From Candidatus Bathyarchaeota archaeon (GTDB taxonomy: Archaea; Thermoproteota; Bathyarchaeia; Bathyarchaeales; Bathycorpusculaceae): a stretch of 35,618 nucleotides of DNA. The stretch lies in the NCBI GenBank assembly GCA_018396955.1, contig JAGTQI010000008.1, forward strand, positions 1 to 35,618. Direction: 5' to 3'. Position 1 is the stretch's first letter. The number at the start of each line of letters is the position of its first letter. The notes under the pieces are model-generated. The model did not search any database, had not been told where the DNA came from, and worked only from the letters and a program-made list of their open reading frames with translations. This document shows positions 1 through 6,625 of this stretch, one piece after another. A program made the position numbers and the translations under genes.

Positions 1-304
1 TGGGCAGAACCGCCCAACCAAAACCAAAACAGCCAACCTTCTTCAAGTTTTACAAGAGGCTGGTGTGCTCAATTTTGAGATGGAAACCGCTACACTTTAC
101 ACACTTGCTGCTCTTTACGGCCTAAGGGCTGGTTCAGTTTGCTCCGTCTACGCTAACAGATGCACTGGTGAATTTAAACCGGGAGAGGGCGAAGAAAACG
201 CAATAAAAGTAGCCAACGAAGCAGTGAAAATCCTAAACGAATGGGATGAAGAGAAGAAAACGAAAGGTAAGAAGTGGCTTTTTCCATCGCTTATTAGGGC
301 ATAA
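1..304 (+). CDS. udp: Uridine phosphorylase, C-terminal part (cut by window start)
   Basis: The reading frame is open from base 2 to the TAA at 302-304, about 100 residues, so the gene begins before the window. The GTG at 65 offered by the ORF track is internal. The translation carries NFEMETATLYTLAALYG, the nucleoside phosphorylase family motif in which the acidic residues contact the ribose of the substrate. Uridine phosphorylases split uridine with phosphate to uracil and ribose 1-phosphate in pyrimidine salvage, in the cytoplasm. The tail is charged and Lys-rich, as is normal. A purine-specific relative is possible because the N-terminal substrate residues are not visible. The tRNA-Ser gene follows 34 bases downstream on the same strand. 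Confidence 0.8.
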   Translation, partial: GQNRPTKTKTANLLQVLQEAGVLNFEMETATLYTLAALYGLRAGSVCSVYANRCTGEFKPGEGEENAIKVANEAVKILNEWDEEKKTKGKKWLFPSLIRA

Positions 305-338
305 CCCTTTTAGAATCTAAAACCTTTTAACTTGTAGG

Positions 339-461
339 GCCGGGGTGGCGGAGTGGTTAAACGCGCTGGCCTCGAGATCTCGCTAAACGCTTAGAAAGGG
401 GCTTTGACAAGGAAGCCAGTGGGCCTTCGGGCTCGCAGGGGTTCGAATCCCCTCCCCGGCG
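339..461 (+). tRNA. tRNA-Ser(CGA) with an intron in the anticodon loop
   Basis: The acceptor strand gccgggg (339-345) pairs with ccccggc (454-460), with discriminator G461. The T arm is agggg-ttcgaat-cccct (437-453). A long variable arm (gggcc-ttcg-ggctc) identifies a class II tRNA. The anticodon stem ctggc (366-370) pairs with gccag (415-419), and the anticodon CGA is at 373-375. About 37 bases (roughly 377-413) sit between positions 37 and 38, the canonical archaeal intron site cut by the splicing endonuclease. I did not resolve the bulge-helix-bulge unambiguously. CCA is not encoded. The gene borders the accessory island that follows. Confidence 0.93.
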
Positions 462-547
462 CTGTTTGCCAGCTAGTGCTCATTTCTAATAAATACCCTT
501 GGTTTACGACCTTCATGATTCAAATAATACTCTTAATCAAGGTTTGC

Positions 548-580
548 GCTTCCTGCTGCAGACTAAAGTTTACCTTTTCT
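548..580. repeat. Imperfect direct repeat, copy 1
   Basis: GCTTCC, six variable bases, then AGACTAAAGTTTACC-TTTTCT. A second copy lies at 1867-1897 in the same orientation. It differs in the variable bases and by one missing C. The two copies bracket the unrecognised two-gene cassette. This copy contains the stop codon of the 570-1103 gene, so the distant copy may be a duplicated gene end or part of an insertion footprint. Confidence 0.6.
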
Positions 581-1103
581 GGGCGAGGACGAATTCGGGT
601 TGAGGACAAAGTCCCTGGGTGTTATTCTTAAAAACGGGGCAATCCGTTGGGCTGCATAAGACAAGGTATTGACAAATCGTTGACAGTAGCGGACAGTATT
701 TTTCCTTTGCATCGGACAGCTCTCCAATGCACAATTTTTTAATGTGCAAGGCTGATGGGCTTAATGGGCATATGTCACATTTTTTCTTGCTGCAGAGTCG
801 AGCAAAGTCCCATGTTACATCAAATTGTTCAGGGTAAAGCCCCCTTTCATCCGCTTTATCCTTCAGATAGTTATAGACTTCTCTAATGGCCTTGGAAGGC
901 TTACCTTTACATTTTATGCCCATATCCTCGATATAGGGTTTTATTCTTTCAAAAAACTTGTTATTCCATGTATCGCCCGGCAGTTCAAGCTGATTAAGAT
1001 AAGGTTCAGGATTTCTCCATCTTTCTAAGACATAGTCTGGGTATTTCTCTCCATACTCATCCAACGCTTTACAAATGTAATTTCGATGGAAACTCCCTTT
1101 CAA
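570..1103 (-). CDS. Unrecognised protein with a C-terminal cysteine cluster
   Basis: This is a 177-residue protein that I do not recognise. It starts at a TTG six bases after the stop of the 1110-1715 gene, so the two are probably co-transcribed and translationally coupled. The N-terminal half is charged and helical. The second half is rich in cysteine (LCSKKKCDICPL, then further Cys in the LCIGEL, YCPLL, TICQY, VLCSP and DCPVF stretches). That spacing could bind zinc or an iron-sulfur cluster, but no known fold is evident. There is no signal peptide or membrane segment, so it is probably cytoplasmic. Its 3' end lies inside one copy of a direct repeat that recurs beyond the partner gene. The cassette sits next to a tRNA gene, typical of accessory cargo. 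Confidence 0.6.
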   Translation of the reverse strand: MKGSFHRNYICKALDEYGEKYPDYVLERWRNPEPYLNQLELPGDTWNNKFFERIKPYIEDMGIKCKGKPSKAIREVYNYLKDKADERGLYPEQFDVTWDFARLCSKKKCDICPLSPSALHIKKLCIGELSDAKEKYCPLLSTICQYLVLCSPTDCPVFKNNTQGLCPQPEFVLAQKR

Positions 1104-1109
1104 ATAGCT

Positions 1110-1715
1110 CTATAAGGCATCCCACGTTCGTTTACGCCAATCATCCATTTTTCCAGTGTTTCCATACGTGAGTTTATCGAGTGCGCAATACACATCCTTA
1201 ACCCATTTTTCATCGGGCGAATTTTTTGAATTTTCAAGCATATAGGTAACAAGGTTTCTGTCATATGCCTCTAACTTTAAGAGCGTTCTCTCAACGCGTT
1301 TTTTCAGCCGATGTTTTCTTCCAAACCTATGCCTGAAACGAAATTTTTGACCTACATGAAATTCAAAATTTTTCTTTCTGACATTACTCTTCGATTTTTT
1401 GAGTTCAATATGCTCTTTAATTATTTGTTTACAACTATCTCCTTTTCTATAATGGTAGGCAATGTGCGCCATTATTGGAAAAGCATTATTCCAAACTTTT
1501 TCTGCGGGCATCCCATAGGTGAAAATGCATGTTAACCAATGCGTAAGGACGATGTCGGCTGGTTTCAGCTCGTTTCCATTAACACCTACGGACGCTTTAC
1601 TAATCATTTCACGTATTTGCTTATCGTATTCCTTATCGTCTCTACTCCATCGAGCCCTATCCATCCAAGCAAAAAACTCCCAAAGCCTAATGAACTTGTC
1701 TTTTGTATGGACCAA
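1110..1715 (-). CDS. Unrecognised basic protein, first gene of two-gene cassette
   Basis: This is a 201-residue protein from a TTG start with ggggg about six bases upstream, a convincing ribosome-binding site. A TATA-like tttaaata at about 1750 lies the expected distance further up. I do not recognise the family. It has a predicted helical N-terminus (LWEFFAWMDRARW), a hydrophobic middle segment (DIVLTHWLTCIFTYGM) too polar for a sure membrane span, and a strongly basic stretch near residues 110-145 (FRFRHRFGRKHRLKKR) that suggests nucleic acid or membrane-surface binding. It is followed closely by the Cys-rich 570-1103 gene. Function unknown; the tight pairing suggests the two products act together. 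Confidence 0.6.
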   Translation of the reverse strand: MVHTKDKFIRLWEFFAWMDRARWSRDDKEYDKQIREMISKASVGVNGNELKPADIVLTHWLTCIFTYGMPAEKVWNNAFPIMAHIAYHYRKGDSCKQIIKEHIELKKSKSNVRKKNFEFHVGQKFRFRHRFGRKHRLKKRVERTLLKLEAYDRNLVTYMLENSKNSPDEKWVKDVYCALDKLTYGNTGKMDDWRKRTWDAL

Positions 1716-1866
1716 AATATTCCCCCAATTCTCTTTTAAGCGGCGGTATATTTAAAGGCAATCCAGACTCGGCACGGGTTGTAGCTGGCTCTAACAGCCA
1801 TGGCTAAAACCTAACACAATAAACTATCAACAATTCCACACACTTTTAAATTTTATGCGAACTACA

Positions 1867-1897
1867 GCTTCCCATATAGACTAAAGTTTACTTTTCT
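1867..1897. repeat. Imperfect direct repeat, copy 2
   Basis: GCTTCC, five variable bases, then AGACTAAAGTTTAC-TTTTCT. It matches the copy at 548-580, and the core of 14 bases is identical. The pair bounds a segment of about 1.3 kb holding the two-gene minus-strand cassette. Confidence 0.6.
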
Positions 1898-2303
1898 TGA
1901 TTAAGGGAAAAGGGGAGTTTAGGCTTTTATTAGTCCAGCCTTTCGCCGTAGTTCCGTAACGTATCTCGGTAGAACCTTGTAGCTTTGCACTTAAACTTCA
2001 TGTAAAGCCTTGCTCCTACGCTTTCCGATCAAAACCAACCGTCCTTGGGAAGATTCCCCCCAACAGTCAAACCAGAGAAAACCCTCAAAACATCCATTGC
2101 GGCTTTTCCTTCTGCCATACATAAGGTTTAAGTAAAAAGCTGAAAAACCGCAGCCTGACACCACAAATTCTGAAGAAACCAGAATTCCAGAAGCAGAGAA
2201 GCCGAGAAAAGAGGAGCTAACGGCAACAATTGCCACAATCCAAACAGCCCCTTTGCCTAAGCACAGAGGCGTCCACGCTAAAACACGTGGCAATGTTCAT
2301 AAC

Positions 2304-2312
2304 CTTATAAAT
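2304..2312 (+). promoter_or_regulatory. TATA-like element upstream of the YaaA-like operon
   Basis: CTTATAAAT in an AT-rich setting between gene debris and the first gene of the plus-strand pair at 2464-3310. It resembles an archaeal TATA box. The leader to the 2464 start would be about 130 bases, so another start site nearer the gene (tttaaaa at about 2345) is possible. Confidence 0.35.
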
Positions 2313-2463
2313 GTTTATTCCATTCGCTTTGGTTCGTTTTCCGTTTAAAATTTAACGATTTTTCTCGAAGCTTGATGATTTGTCCTCTTTTTATTTATTT
2401 TTTGGTTTTTGGAGCTGGTTGTATCTATTGGGTTTATTTGGTTTTTGGTTCTGGGTGTGTTTG

Positions 2464-2670
2464 ATGGTTGAGGCTTTGCAAACCGTTAAGCAGAAGTTGT
2501 TGGAATCTTTGGCTTTTGCAGGCGTCACAGCCGATGATATTGATAGCCTGTTTAAAATCGCCGAACCCTTAACCTGCTCAGTTTTATATGTTAGTTGGAG
2601 GAAGGAGCCATATTGGGTAATATTAAAAATCAGCCCATGGGAGGTTGATGAAGACTTCACCTGTGGTTGA
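2464..2670 (+). CDS. Small acidic protein upstream of the YaaA-like gene
   Basis: 68 residues from the ATG at 2464. I reject the upstream TTG at 2380 because the added residues are a biased F/W/L run from T-rich DNA. The protein is acidic and mostly helical in the first half (VEALQTVKQKLLESLAFAGV), with a likely beta segment later (CSVLYVSWRKEPYWVILKI). Its 3' end overlaps the start of the YaaA-like gene by more than 20 bases, which suggests coupling. No family recognised, and the gene may be a fragment. Confidence 0.5.
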   Translation: MVEALQTVKQKLLESLAFAGVTADDIDSLFKIAEPLTCSVLYVSWRKEPYWVILKISPWEVDEDFTCG

Positions 2671-3310
2671 AAAAGTTTTAATTCTTATTCCCTGCTCCAA
2701 ATCAAAAAAGCCAGGCGGAGCTCACGTTTACGAGAGGGCCAATTGTATCGTTAATCATCTGAGCCAAAGCGCTGGGAGACGGCTGATCGAGCTAAGAAGG
2801 CGTGTCGCCGTAGCACTTAGGGAAACGTTAGGACCTGACGTGGGCGTGGAAACAACTGAAACTCAAATCAAATTCATGAGGGCCTACGATAGGTATTCTG
2901 GAAACCTTTACAGCAAAATATCAAAAAGCGCCTGGGAAAAGATGAATCGCTCTCAAAATTTAGGCTTGGTGATAGTTTCCGCCTTATACGGAATACTTAA
3001 ACATAATGAGCTTATTAGGAACTACAACAGGGCGATGGATAGGGATAAAGTCGAAGGAGTGCTGCTTAAGACCTGGTGGAACAGGCAAGGCCTACATGAA
3101 ATTTTACTTGATTACACCGCAGATAACGAGATCAAAGTGGTTCACGATTTTCTCTCCAAAAACTACTCGGAAGCCATATGGCCACTTCAAAGCAGGGCAG
3201 AAGAACTTGGAATAGAATATGTAAAGCATGGCTATTCTGGGTTTGGGAGTGGAAGCAACTGCCGCAGAGGAGAAGATGTTGAAAGGTTGATTAAGACTTT
3301 CGATATATAA
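2648..3310 (+). CDS. YaaA/DUF6884-like protein (CSKSK motif family)
   Basis: About 220 residues. The N-terminus reads VLILIPCSKSKKPGG and the middle reads LVIVSALYGILKHNELIRNY. These are the two signature segments of the YaaA/DUF6884-like group, in which a Cys-Ser-Lys loop and a SALYG loop form the presumed nucleic-acid or nucleotide site. Bacterial YaaA limits damage from peroxide; in archaea related modules accompany DNA-modification and defence genes. I place the start at ATG 2648 because ggagg lies just upstream; TTG 2645 is also in frame. It lies in an island with GIY-YIG and UDG-like genes, pointing to DNA damage or defence, which is an inference. Confidence 0.7.
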   Translation: MKTSPVVEKVLILIPCSKSKKPGGAHVYERANCIVNHLSQSAGRRLIELRRRVAVALRETLGPDVGVETTETQIKFMRAYDRYSGNLYSKISKSAWEKMNRSQNLGLVIVSALYGILKHNELIRNYNRAMDRDKVEGVLLKTWWNRQGLHEILLDYTADNEIKVVHDFLSKNYSEAIWPLQSRAEELGIEYVKHGYSGFGSGSNCRRGEDVERLIKTFDI

Positions 3311-3325
3311 AGGCTTGTGGTGGAG

Positions 3326-4035
3326 ATGTCTAGACTTTGTCAATGGTTGCATGAGCAAATAGAACAGCTTCCTTTAAAAAAAATTCCCATTTAAATTGGA
3401 GTTTCTACCAGAAAACGGAATATACTTTTTCTATGAAGACGGAGAGTTTTGGGGGCACGGTGGAGAAAAACCGAGGATAGTTAGGGTAGGCACCCATAAA
3501 GATGGAAATTTTAGAAGCAGAATCGGTGAGCATTACCTCTTAAACGAAGCATGGATGAACTTTGACAAGAATAAGCCAAAACCCTCTGATAGAAGCATCT
3601 TCAGAAAAAACATCGGCAGAGCCCCTACTAAACAAGGATAATGATGATTACTTAAAAATTTGGGAAATAAATTTCACGCCAAGCAAAAACAAGAAATTAT
3701 ACGGTGATAGGCGAGAAATAGAGAAAGAAAAGAAAATAGAAGAAGCAATCACAAAAATTCTACGGGAAAAATTCTCCTTCAGATTCATAATTTTAGACCC
3801 ACATGTAGAAAGGATGGGCAGCAAAGGGCTTGAAAGCGCTTTAATCGGAACTTTAGCCAGCTGTAAATTGTGCAAACCATCTCCTAATTGGTTAGGAAAC
3901 TATTCTCCAGTTCAGAAAATAAGAGAGAGCGGATTATGGTTGGTGCAACATCTAAAAGCAGATCCCGTAAACGAAAAGGATAAAGAAATAATTTTGAAGG
4001 CGGTGGAAGAAACAAGAAAGTGGTTAAAACTTTGA
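3326..4035 (+). pseudogene. GIY-YIG nuclease-family gene broken by two frameshifts
   Basis: Three reading frames join into one protein if one A is removed from the A8 run at 3376-3383 and one C from the C4 run at 3622-3625. The corrected length is then exactly a multiple of three (about 235 residues). Part 1 starts at ATG 3326 right after ggtggag (MSRLCQWLHEQIEQLPLKK). Part 2 carries ENGIYFFYEDGE and RIVRVGTH, the GIY and YIG-like strands, then the helix residues RSRIGEHY. Part 3 has the acidic segment LESALIGTLASC and PNWLGNYSPV, typical of this GIY-YIG subfamily. As written, no full-length enzyme can be made. Either the gene is decaying or the assembly has homopolymer errors. It follows the YaaA-like gene by 15 bases. 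Confidence 0.8.
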
Positions 4036-4198
4036 TGGTTTGATGTTTAGCGTGATGAAATTGGCCAAGCAATCTTCTTTTTATGTAAAGATGCCTTAGA
4101 AATGTAGTTCCATATTCATCCAAAGAGTTTAACGTCAAAAAGGAAATGTGTCCGAAAATTTATTGTTGAAATGGTTACGTTTAAAATGTGTATGAGGA

Positions 4199-4797
4199 AT
4201 GATTATGGGTGCCTATGAAAGTTTGCGGGAACTAATTTGCGAAATTGAAAAATGTTTGGAATGTTATGGTGAGTTTAAGGGTTATCCTGAAGAGGATAGG
4301 GTTAGGATAAGGCGCTGGTGTAAGAGGGATCCCTGGTTTTCCCTCCGTATGGAAAAGTTAAAGGCTTTTTCGGAACAGGCGAGGTTTTCTTGATATGTGG
4401 AAGACCCTCAACGGGAACGTTTCCAGACAAAGCGGTTAAATTATTCTATGGATGTTTAGAGGATTATGGGCTTGAAGATGCACACATAACAGACCTTATT
4501 AAGTGCAGTCAAAAGTTAATGAAAGCGGAAAAGAGGTTGACAAAAAAATACGCAGACAAATGTTTCAAGCACCTTATCAGAGAAATCGAAATTTTAAAAC
4601 CAAAAACAATAGTGGCGGTGGGGCGAAAAGTCCATTCATATTTAAAAAACAATCTTCCACCACAGTATAGAAACCGGTTGTGTGAGCATAATATTACACA
4701 TTACTCTTATGCAAGTAGATATAAAAAGGAAGACAAGCTCAAGCAGGATGTTGAAACGGTGAAAAGGACATGTGTAAAGAATAAAAAGGCTAGTTAG
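4199..4797 (+). pseudogene. Uracil-DNA glycosylase superfamily-like gene with a frameshift
   Basis: The 64-residue and 135-residue ORFs are halves of one gene. Adding one T to the T4 run at 4337-4340 joins DPWF to FPPYGKVKGFFGTGEVFLIC, giving exactly 200 codons. The joined protein has an N-terminal Cys pair (CLECYGEF), a loop LICGRPSTG at the place of the UDG motif A, then DYGLEDAHITDLIKCSQ and EIEILKPKTIVAVG, which match the strand-helix pattern of the superfamily. The usual C-terminal HPS loop is replaced by HYSYASRY, so base specificity is uncertain. The family removes damaged bases or binds DNA ends. It may be inactive here. It is unlike the intact family 4 UDG at 23689. Confidence 0.7.
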
Positions 4798-5454
4798 GTC
4801 GAAGTTCGGGGCTCAGCCAGTTCAATACGGAACCAAACAAAAACGATATCTTCTTAATTCACAGCCAACGACATTTCTACTAGTCATCGTTAAAAAGCAT
4901 TTTTCCCATAATTAAAAATCGTTTAAAATCTCTGAAAATTCAGCCGGATTTCCTTTTTCCGCGATAATTTATCATTAGTTTTTTGTCGGGGTAAATGTCT
5001 AAGCAAAACAGCGTAATATCTCTAGTTTTTAAGATATTTTTCAAGTCTATTCAGGCTTTCATCCCTTATTCGTCGTTTATCCCAGTTTAACCATAAAACG
5101 CATCCTCTTTTAAGTCTACCTTCTTAATTTTCTTATGCCCTAGAGAACTGCGGCCGGACTTTTCCTTTCTGGTTTATATGCCCCCTATACGTTAATAAAA
5201 AGAAGCTTAACACTTCAAAAGGAAGAAAACAATAAAAAAGTATAGGAATAAAGATAAAGCGTTGAATTAAGGAGGATTTTGTCTGCAGAAAACTAAAAGG
5301 TGTCCGAAATTTTCCCATACTAAATTGACTCCGACATCTATCCTGTGCGTCTTAATAAAAGGCTTGGAGACAGCATAATGCCATTACAAGAAATTTTTAC
5401 TGACATTTAAAAACCGGAAACTGCAGAATAGTAAGTGTAGGAGGCGGAAGGAAA
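4798..5454. other. Gene-free stretch with a minus-strand coding remnant
   Basis: No intact gene. On the minus strand at about 5127-4940 two adjoining frames read GCVLWLNWDKRRIRDESLN and then DITLFCLDIYPDKKLMINY before a TGA at 4940. The join needs a one-base shift. It looks like the tail of a decayed gene, which I do not recognise. The rest is AT-rich. Another tgtccgaaa string occurs here (about 5301) as well as at 4149, probably by chance. Confidence 0.4.
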
Positions 5455-5643
5455 ATGCCTAAACCTGGAATGGCGGGCATATGCCTAAAAAAGGAAGTTG
5501 CTGAACTGCTGAGGGCCAAGGCAAAGGAAGCCAAAATGGGAATAAACGACTTTTTAAAGGCTGTTTTGGCAAAAACGCCTTTAAATGGACCTCCCGAGCC
5601 GGAGACGCGGGTTCAAATCCCGGCGGCCGCACCATTGTTTTGA
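5455..5643 (+). CDS. N-terminal fragment of a tRNA-targeting integrase, fused to tRNA-Gly 3' half
   Basis: 62 residues starting at ATG 5455 behind aggaggcggaagg, a strong ribosome-binding site. The first 40 residues ([20 protein letters not shown]) form a helical, RHH-like segment of the kind found at the front of archaeal integrases. The last 18 are a translation of the tRNA-Gly half-gene ([11 protein letters not shown]), then a stop. In SSV-type elements the attachment site lies inside the integrase gene, so integration splits it and leaves such an N-terminal stub overlapping the 3' half of the target tRNA. That makes this the right border of an integrated or excised element. Product activity is unlikely. 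Confidence 0.6.
   Translation: MPKPGMAGICLKKEVAELLRAKAKEAKMGINDFLKAVLAKTPLNGPPEPETRVQIPAAAPLF
5591..5634 (+). other. tRNA-Gly(CCC) 3' half: attachment-site remnant
   Basis: From the anticodon loop onward all parts have standard tRNA lengths: loop ctCCCga, stem gccgg, variable agac, T arm gcggg-ttcaaat-cccgg, acceptor cggccgc, discriminator A and an encoded CCA. The 5' side of the anticodon stem no longer pairs, and there is no D arm or 5' acceptor strand. A half-tRNA starting at the anticodon loop is the typical core of attachment sites used by archaeal tyrosine integrases. The intact partner tRNA-Gly is not in this window. Confidence 0.75.
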
Positions 5644-5660
5644 CAAAACATCGGCGCTTG

Positions 5661-5969
5661 TTATTTTCTCTTCCTGAACAGCTTAACACCTTCAACTTCG
5701 CATACAATGCTCAAATCCGGCCTCTATCAGCTCAGCCCGCTTGCTCAACAGTTCTCGTAGCCTTGCAAAATGTATTCATCGCCGTTTTCAGCGTGGATTA
5801 GCTGTGTATATAAGCGTGTTCTGATGTTTCTGTCCGAGCAGTTGCATGACGTAAAGTATATCTTTTGTCTTATGATATTCCATTGTTGCACTTCCAATGG
5901 CGAATTGTTATGAAAACTTATTCTCAGAAGCCTTGGGTTGCCAAGGTCAAAGGCTATCCTTTCTGTCAA
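5661..5969 (-). pseudogene. Decayed archaeal tyrosine integrase, C-terminal part
   Basis: Reading the minus strand across frames gives NPRLLRISFHN, then RHWK, ATMEYHKTKDILYVMQLLGQ, then LIYTQLIHAENGDEYI, KRAELIEAGFE and finally EVEGVKLFRKRK with a TAA at 5661. This is the familiar C-terminal run of archaeal tyrosine recombinases: the R-H-W-K box, the LGHK loop (here LGQK) and the YTQL segment with the nucleophilic Tyr. At least three or four frameshifts separate the pieces, so it is dead. It points toward the tRNA-Gly half-gene and toward the integrase N-terminal stub on the plus strand. It therefore comes from another element or from a rearranged copy. Confidence 0.75.
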
Positions 5970-6010
5970 GGTGTTTAAACATTTTGTCTAAGCAGCAAAA
6001 GAGAGAAATT

Positions 6011-6205
6011 TTGGGAATAAGTGAAGTCACATGGAAGTTTCAAATAACCATACCTAAAAGAGTTAGAGATAAATTCAGCCTTACTCATTCCCAAATGTTT
6101 GTTGGTGAGTCAGGTAGAAAAAAGCTTAAAATTTTCTCAAAGCTATCCTTGAGAAGCTTCCATCCTTCAGAAACATTATACTTTAAATCCTTTAATATTT
6201 TTTAA
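6011..6205 (+). CDS. AbrB/MazE-like DNA-binding ORF, possibly a remnant
   Basis: The ORF track lists 102 residues from 5897, but its first 38 residues are antisense to the integrase remnant. From the TTG at 6011 the protein reads SEVTWKFQITIPKRVRDKFSL, the swapped-hairpin N-terminus of AbrB/SpoVT antitoxins, which bind DNA as dimers and usually repress their own toxin operon. The second half after KFSLT is less like the family, and no toxin gene follows on this strand. It is likely an orphan antitoxin or a truncated one with a foreign tail. Confidence 0.5.
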   Translation: MGISEVTWKFQITIPKRVRDKFSLTHSQMFVGESGRKKLKIFSKLSLRSFHPSETLYFKSFNIF

Positions 6206-6474
6206 GTTCTGTAGGTTGTTCTGGGGGCGAAATTTGGTGACTTCACGCATAAAACGTCAGCCCATTTGAGTTTACTGAGTAAAAGGCGTTTCCAAAAATC
6301 TTCATTAAATGCTTCCGTCTCTCCTAAAGCCTTTGCTGAAATTTTTCCTCCGAGCCCTTCTTGAGCCTCTGCAAGTATGCCTTCCCAGCCTAAGGGAAAC
6401 TCTAATTAATATCTGCCTTGAATACGCTTTGAATTATAAAAGTCATAAAATGTACTTTTTTCTTCCTCATCCAT
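6202..6474 (-). pseudogene. Unrecognised ORF interrupted by one in-frame TAA
   Basis: From ATG 6474 the frame reads MDEEEKSTFYDFYNSKRIQG, meets TAA at 6408-6406, and continues in the same frame for 67 codons (LEFPLGWEGILAEAQEGLGG ... KLKWADVLCVKSPNF) to TAA at 6202. The second part has clear protein-like composition and needs no frameshift. A single nonsense change is therefore the simplest reading. A TATA-like ttatatc lies at about 6508-6514, the right distance for a near-leaderless start. No family recognised. It is convergent with the AbrB-like ORF, and together they could be toxin-antitoxin debris, but that is a guess. Confidence 0.5.
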
Positions 6475-6575
6475 TACAAAGACCTATTCGGATAGAACTT
6501 GTTTGATATAATAGTGAAATGCTGAGTGGTATGCTTGATTTGGGACGTGGTTAGTTGGGTGCAGTTAAGGAAAAA

Positions 6576-6583
6576 TTTATATT
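6576..6583 (+). promoter_or_regulatory. Thermosome promoter TATA box
   Basis: TTTATATT preceded by a purine-rich AAGGAAAAA that fits a BRE. Transcription would begin near 6605, about 20 bases before the TTG start at 6626, with AGGGGG between them as ribosome-binding site. Confidence 0.6.
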
Positions 6584-6625
6584 GTAATGCTGTTTCTCAT
6601 TGTGACGCGTTAGGGGGTTATTGGT

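Larger units (their letters stand above)
1756..2463. other. Gene-poor stretch with possible coding remnants
   Basis: No convincing intact gene. It holds the second copy of the direct repeat (1867-1897). A minus-strand stretch at about 1925-1990 reads YKVLPRYVTELRRKAGLIK in frame after a TAA. A plus-strand stretch at about 2135-2348 is open with no start and reads charged sequence (PEAEKPRKEELTATI). These look like gene debris but match nothing I know. The long W/F-rich ORF start at 2380 reads T-rich DNA and is not a credible protein N-terminus. Confidence 0.4.

Noticed and set aside
1991-2293. 100-residue minus-strand ORF as a gene
   Set aside because: Composition is irregular, it has no ribosome-binding site, and parts read better as debris in other frames.
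2380-2463. N-terminal extension MSSFYLFFGFWSWLYLLGLF as a membrane anchor
   Set aside because: The F/W/L run is what T-rich intergenic DNA encodes; an ATG at 2464 gives a normal small protein.
5149-5155. gcggccg as the missing 5' acceptor strand of the tRNA-Gly half-gene
   Set aside because: No D arm follows and it is more than 400 bases away; a chance match to a 7-base word.
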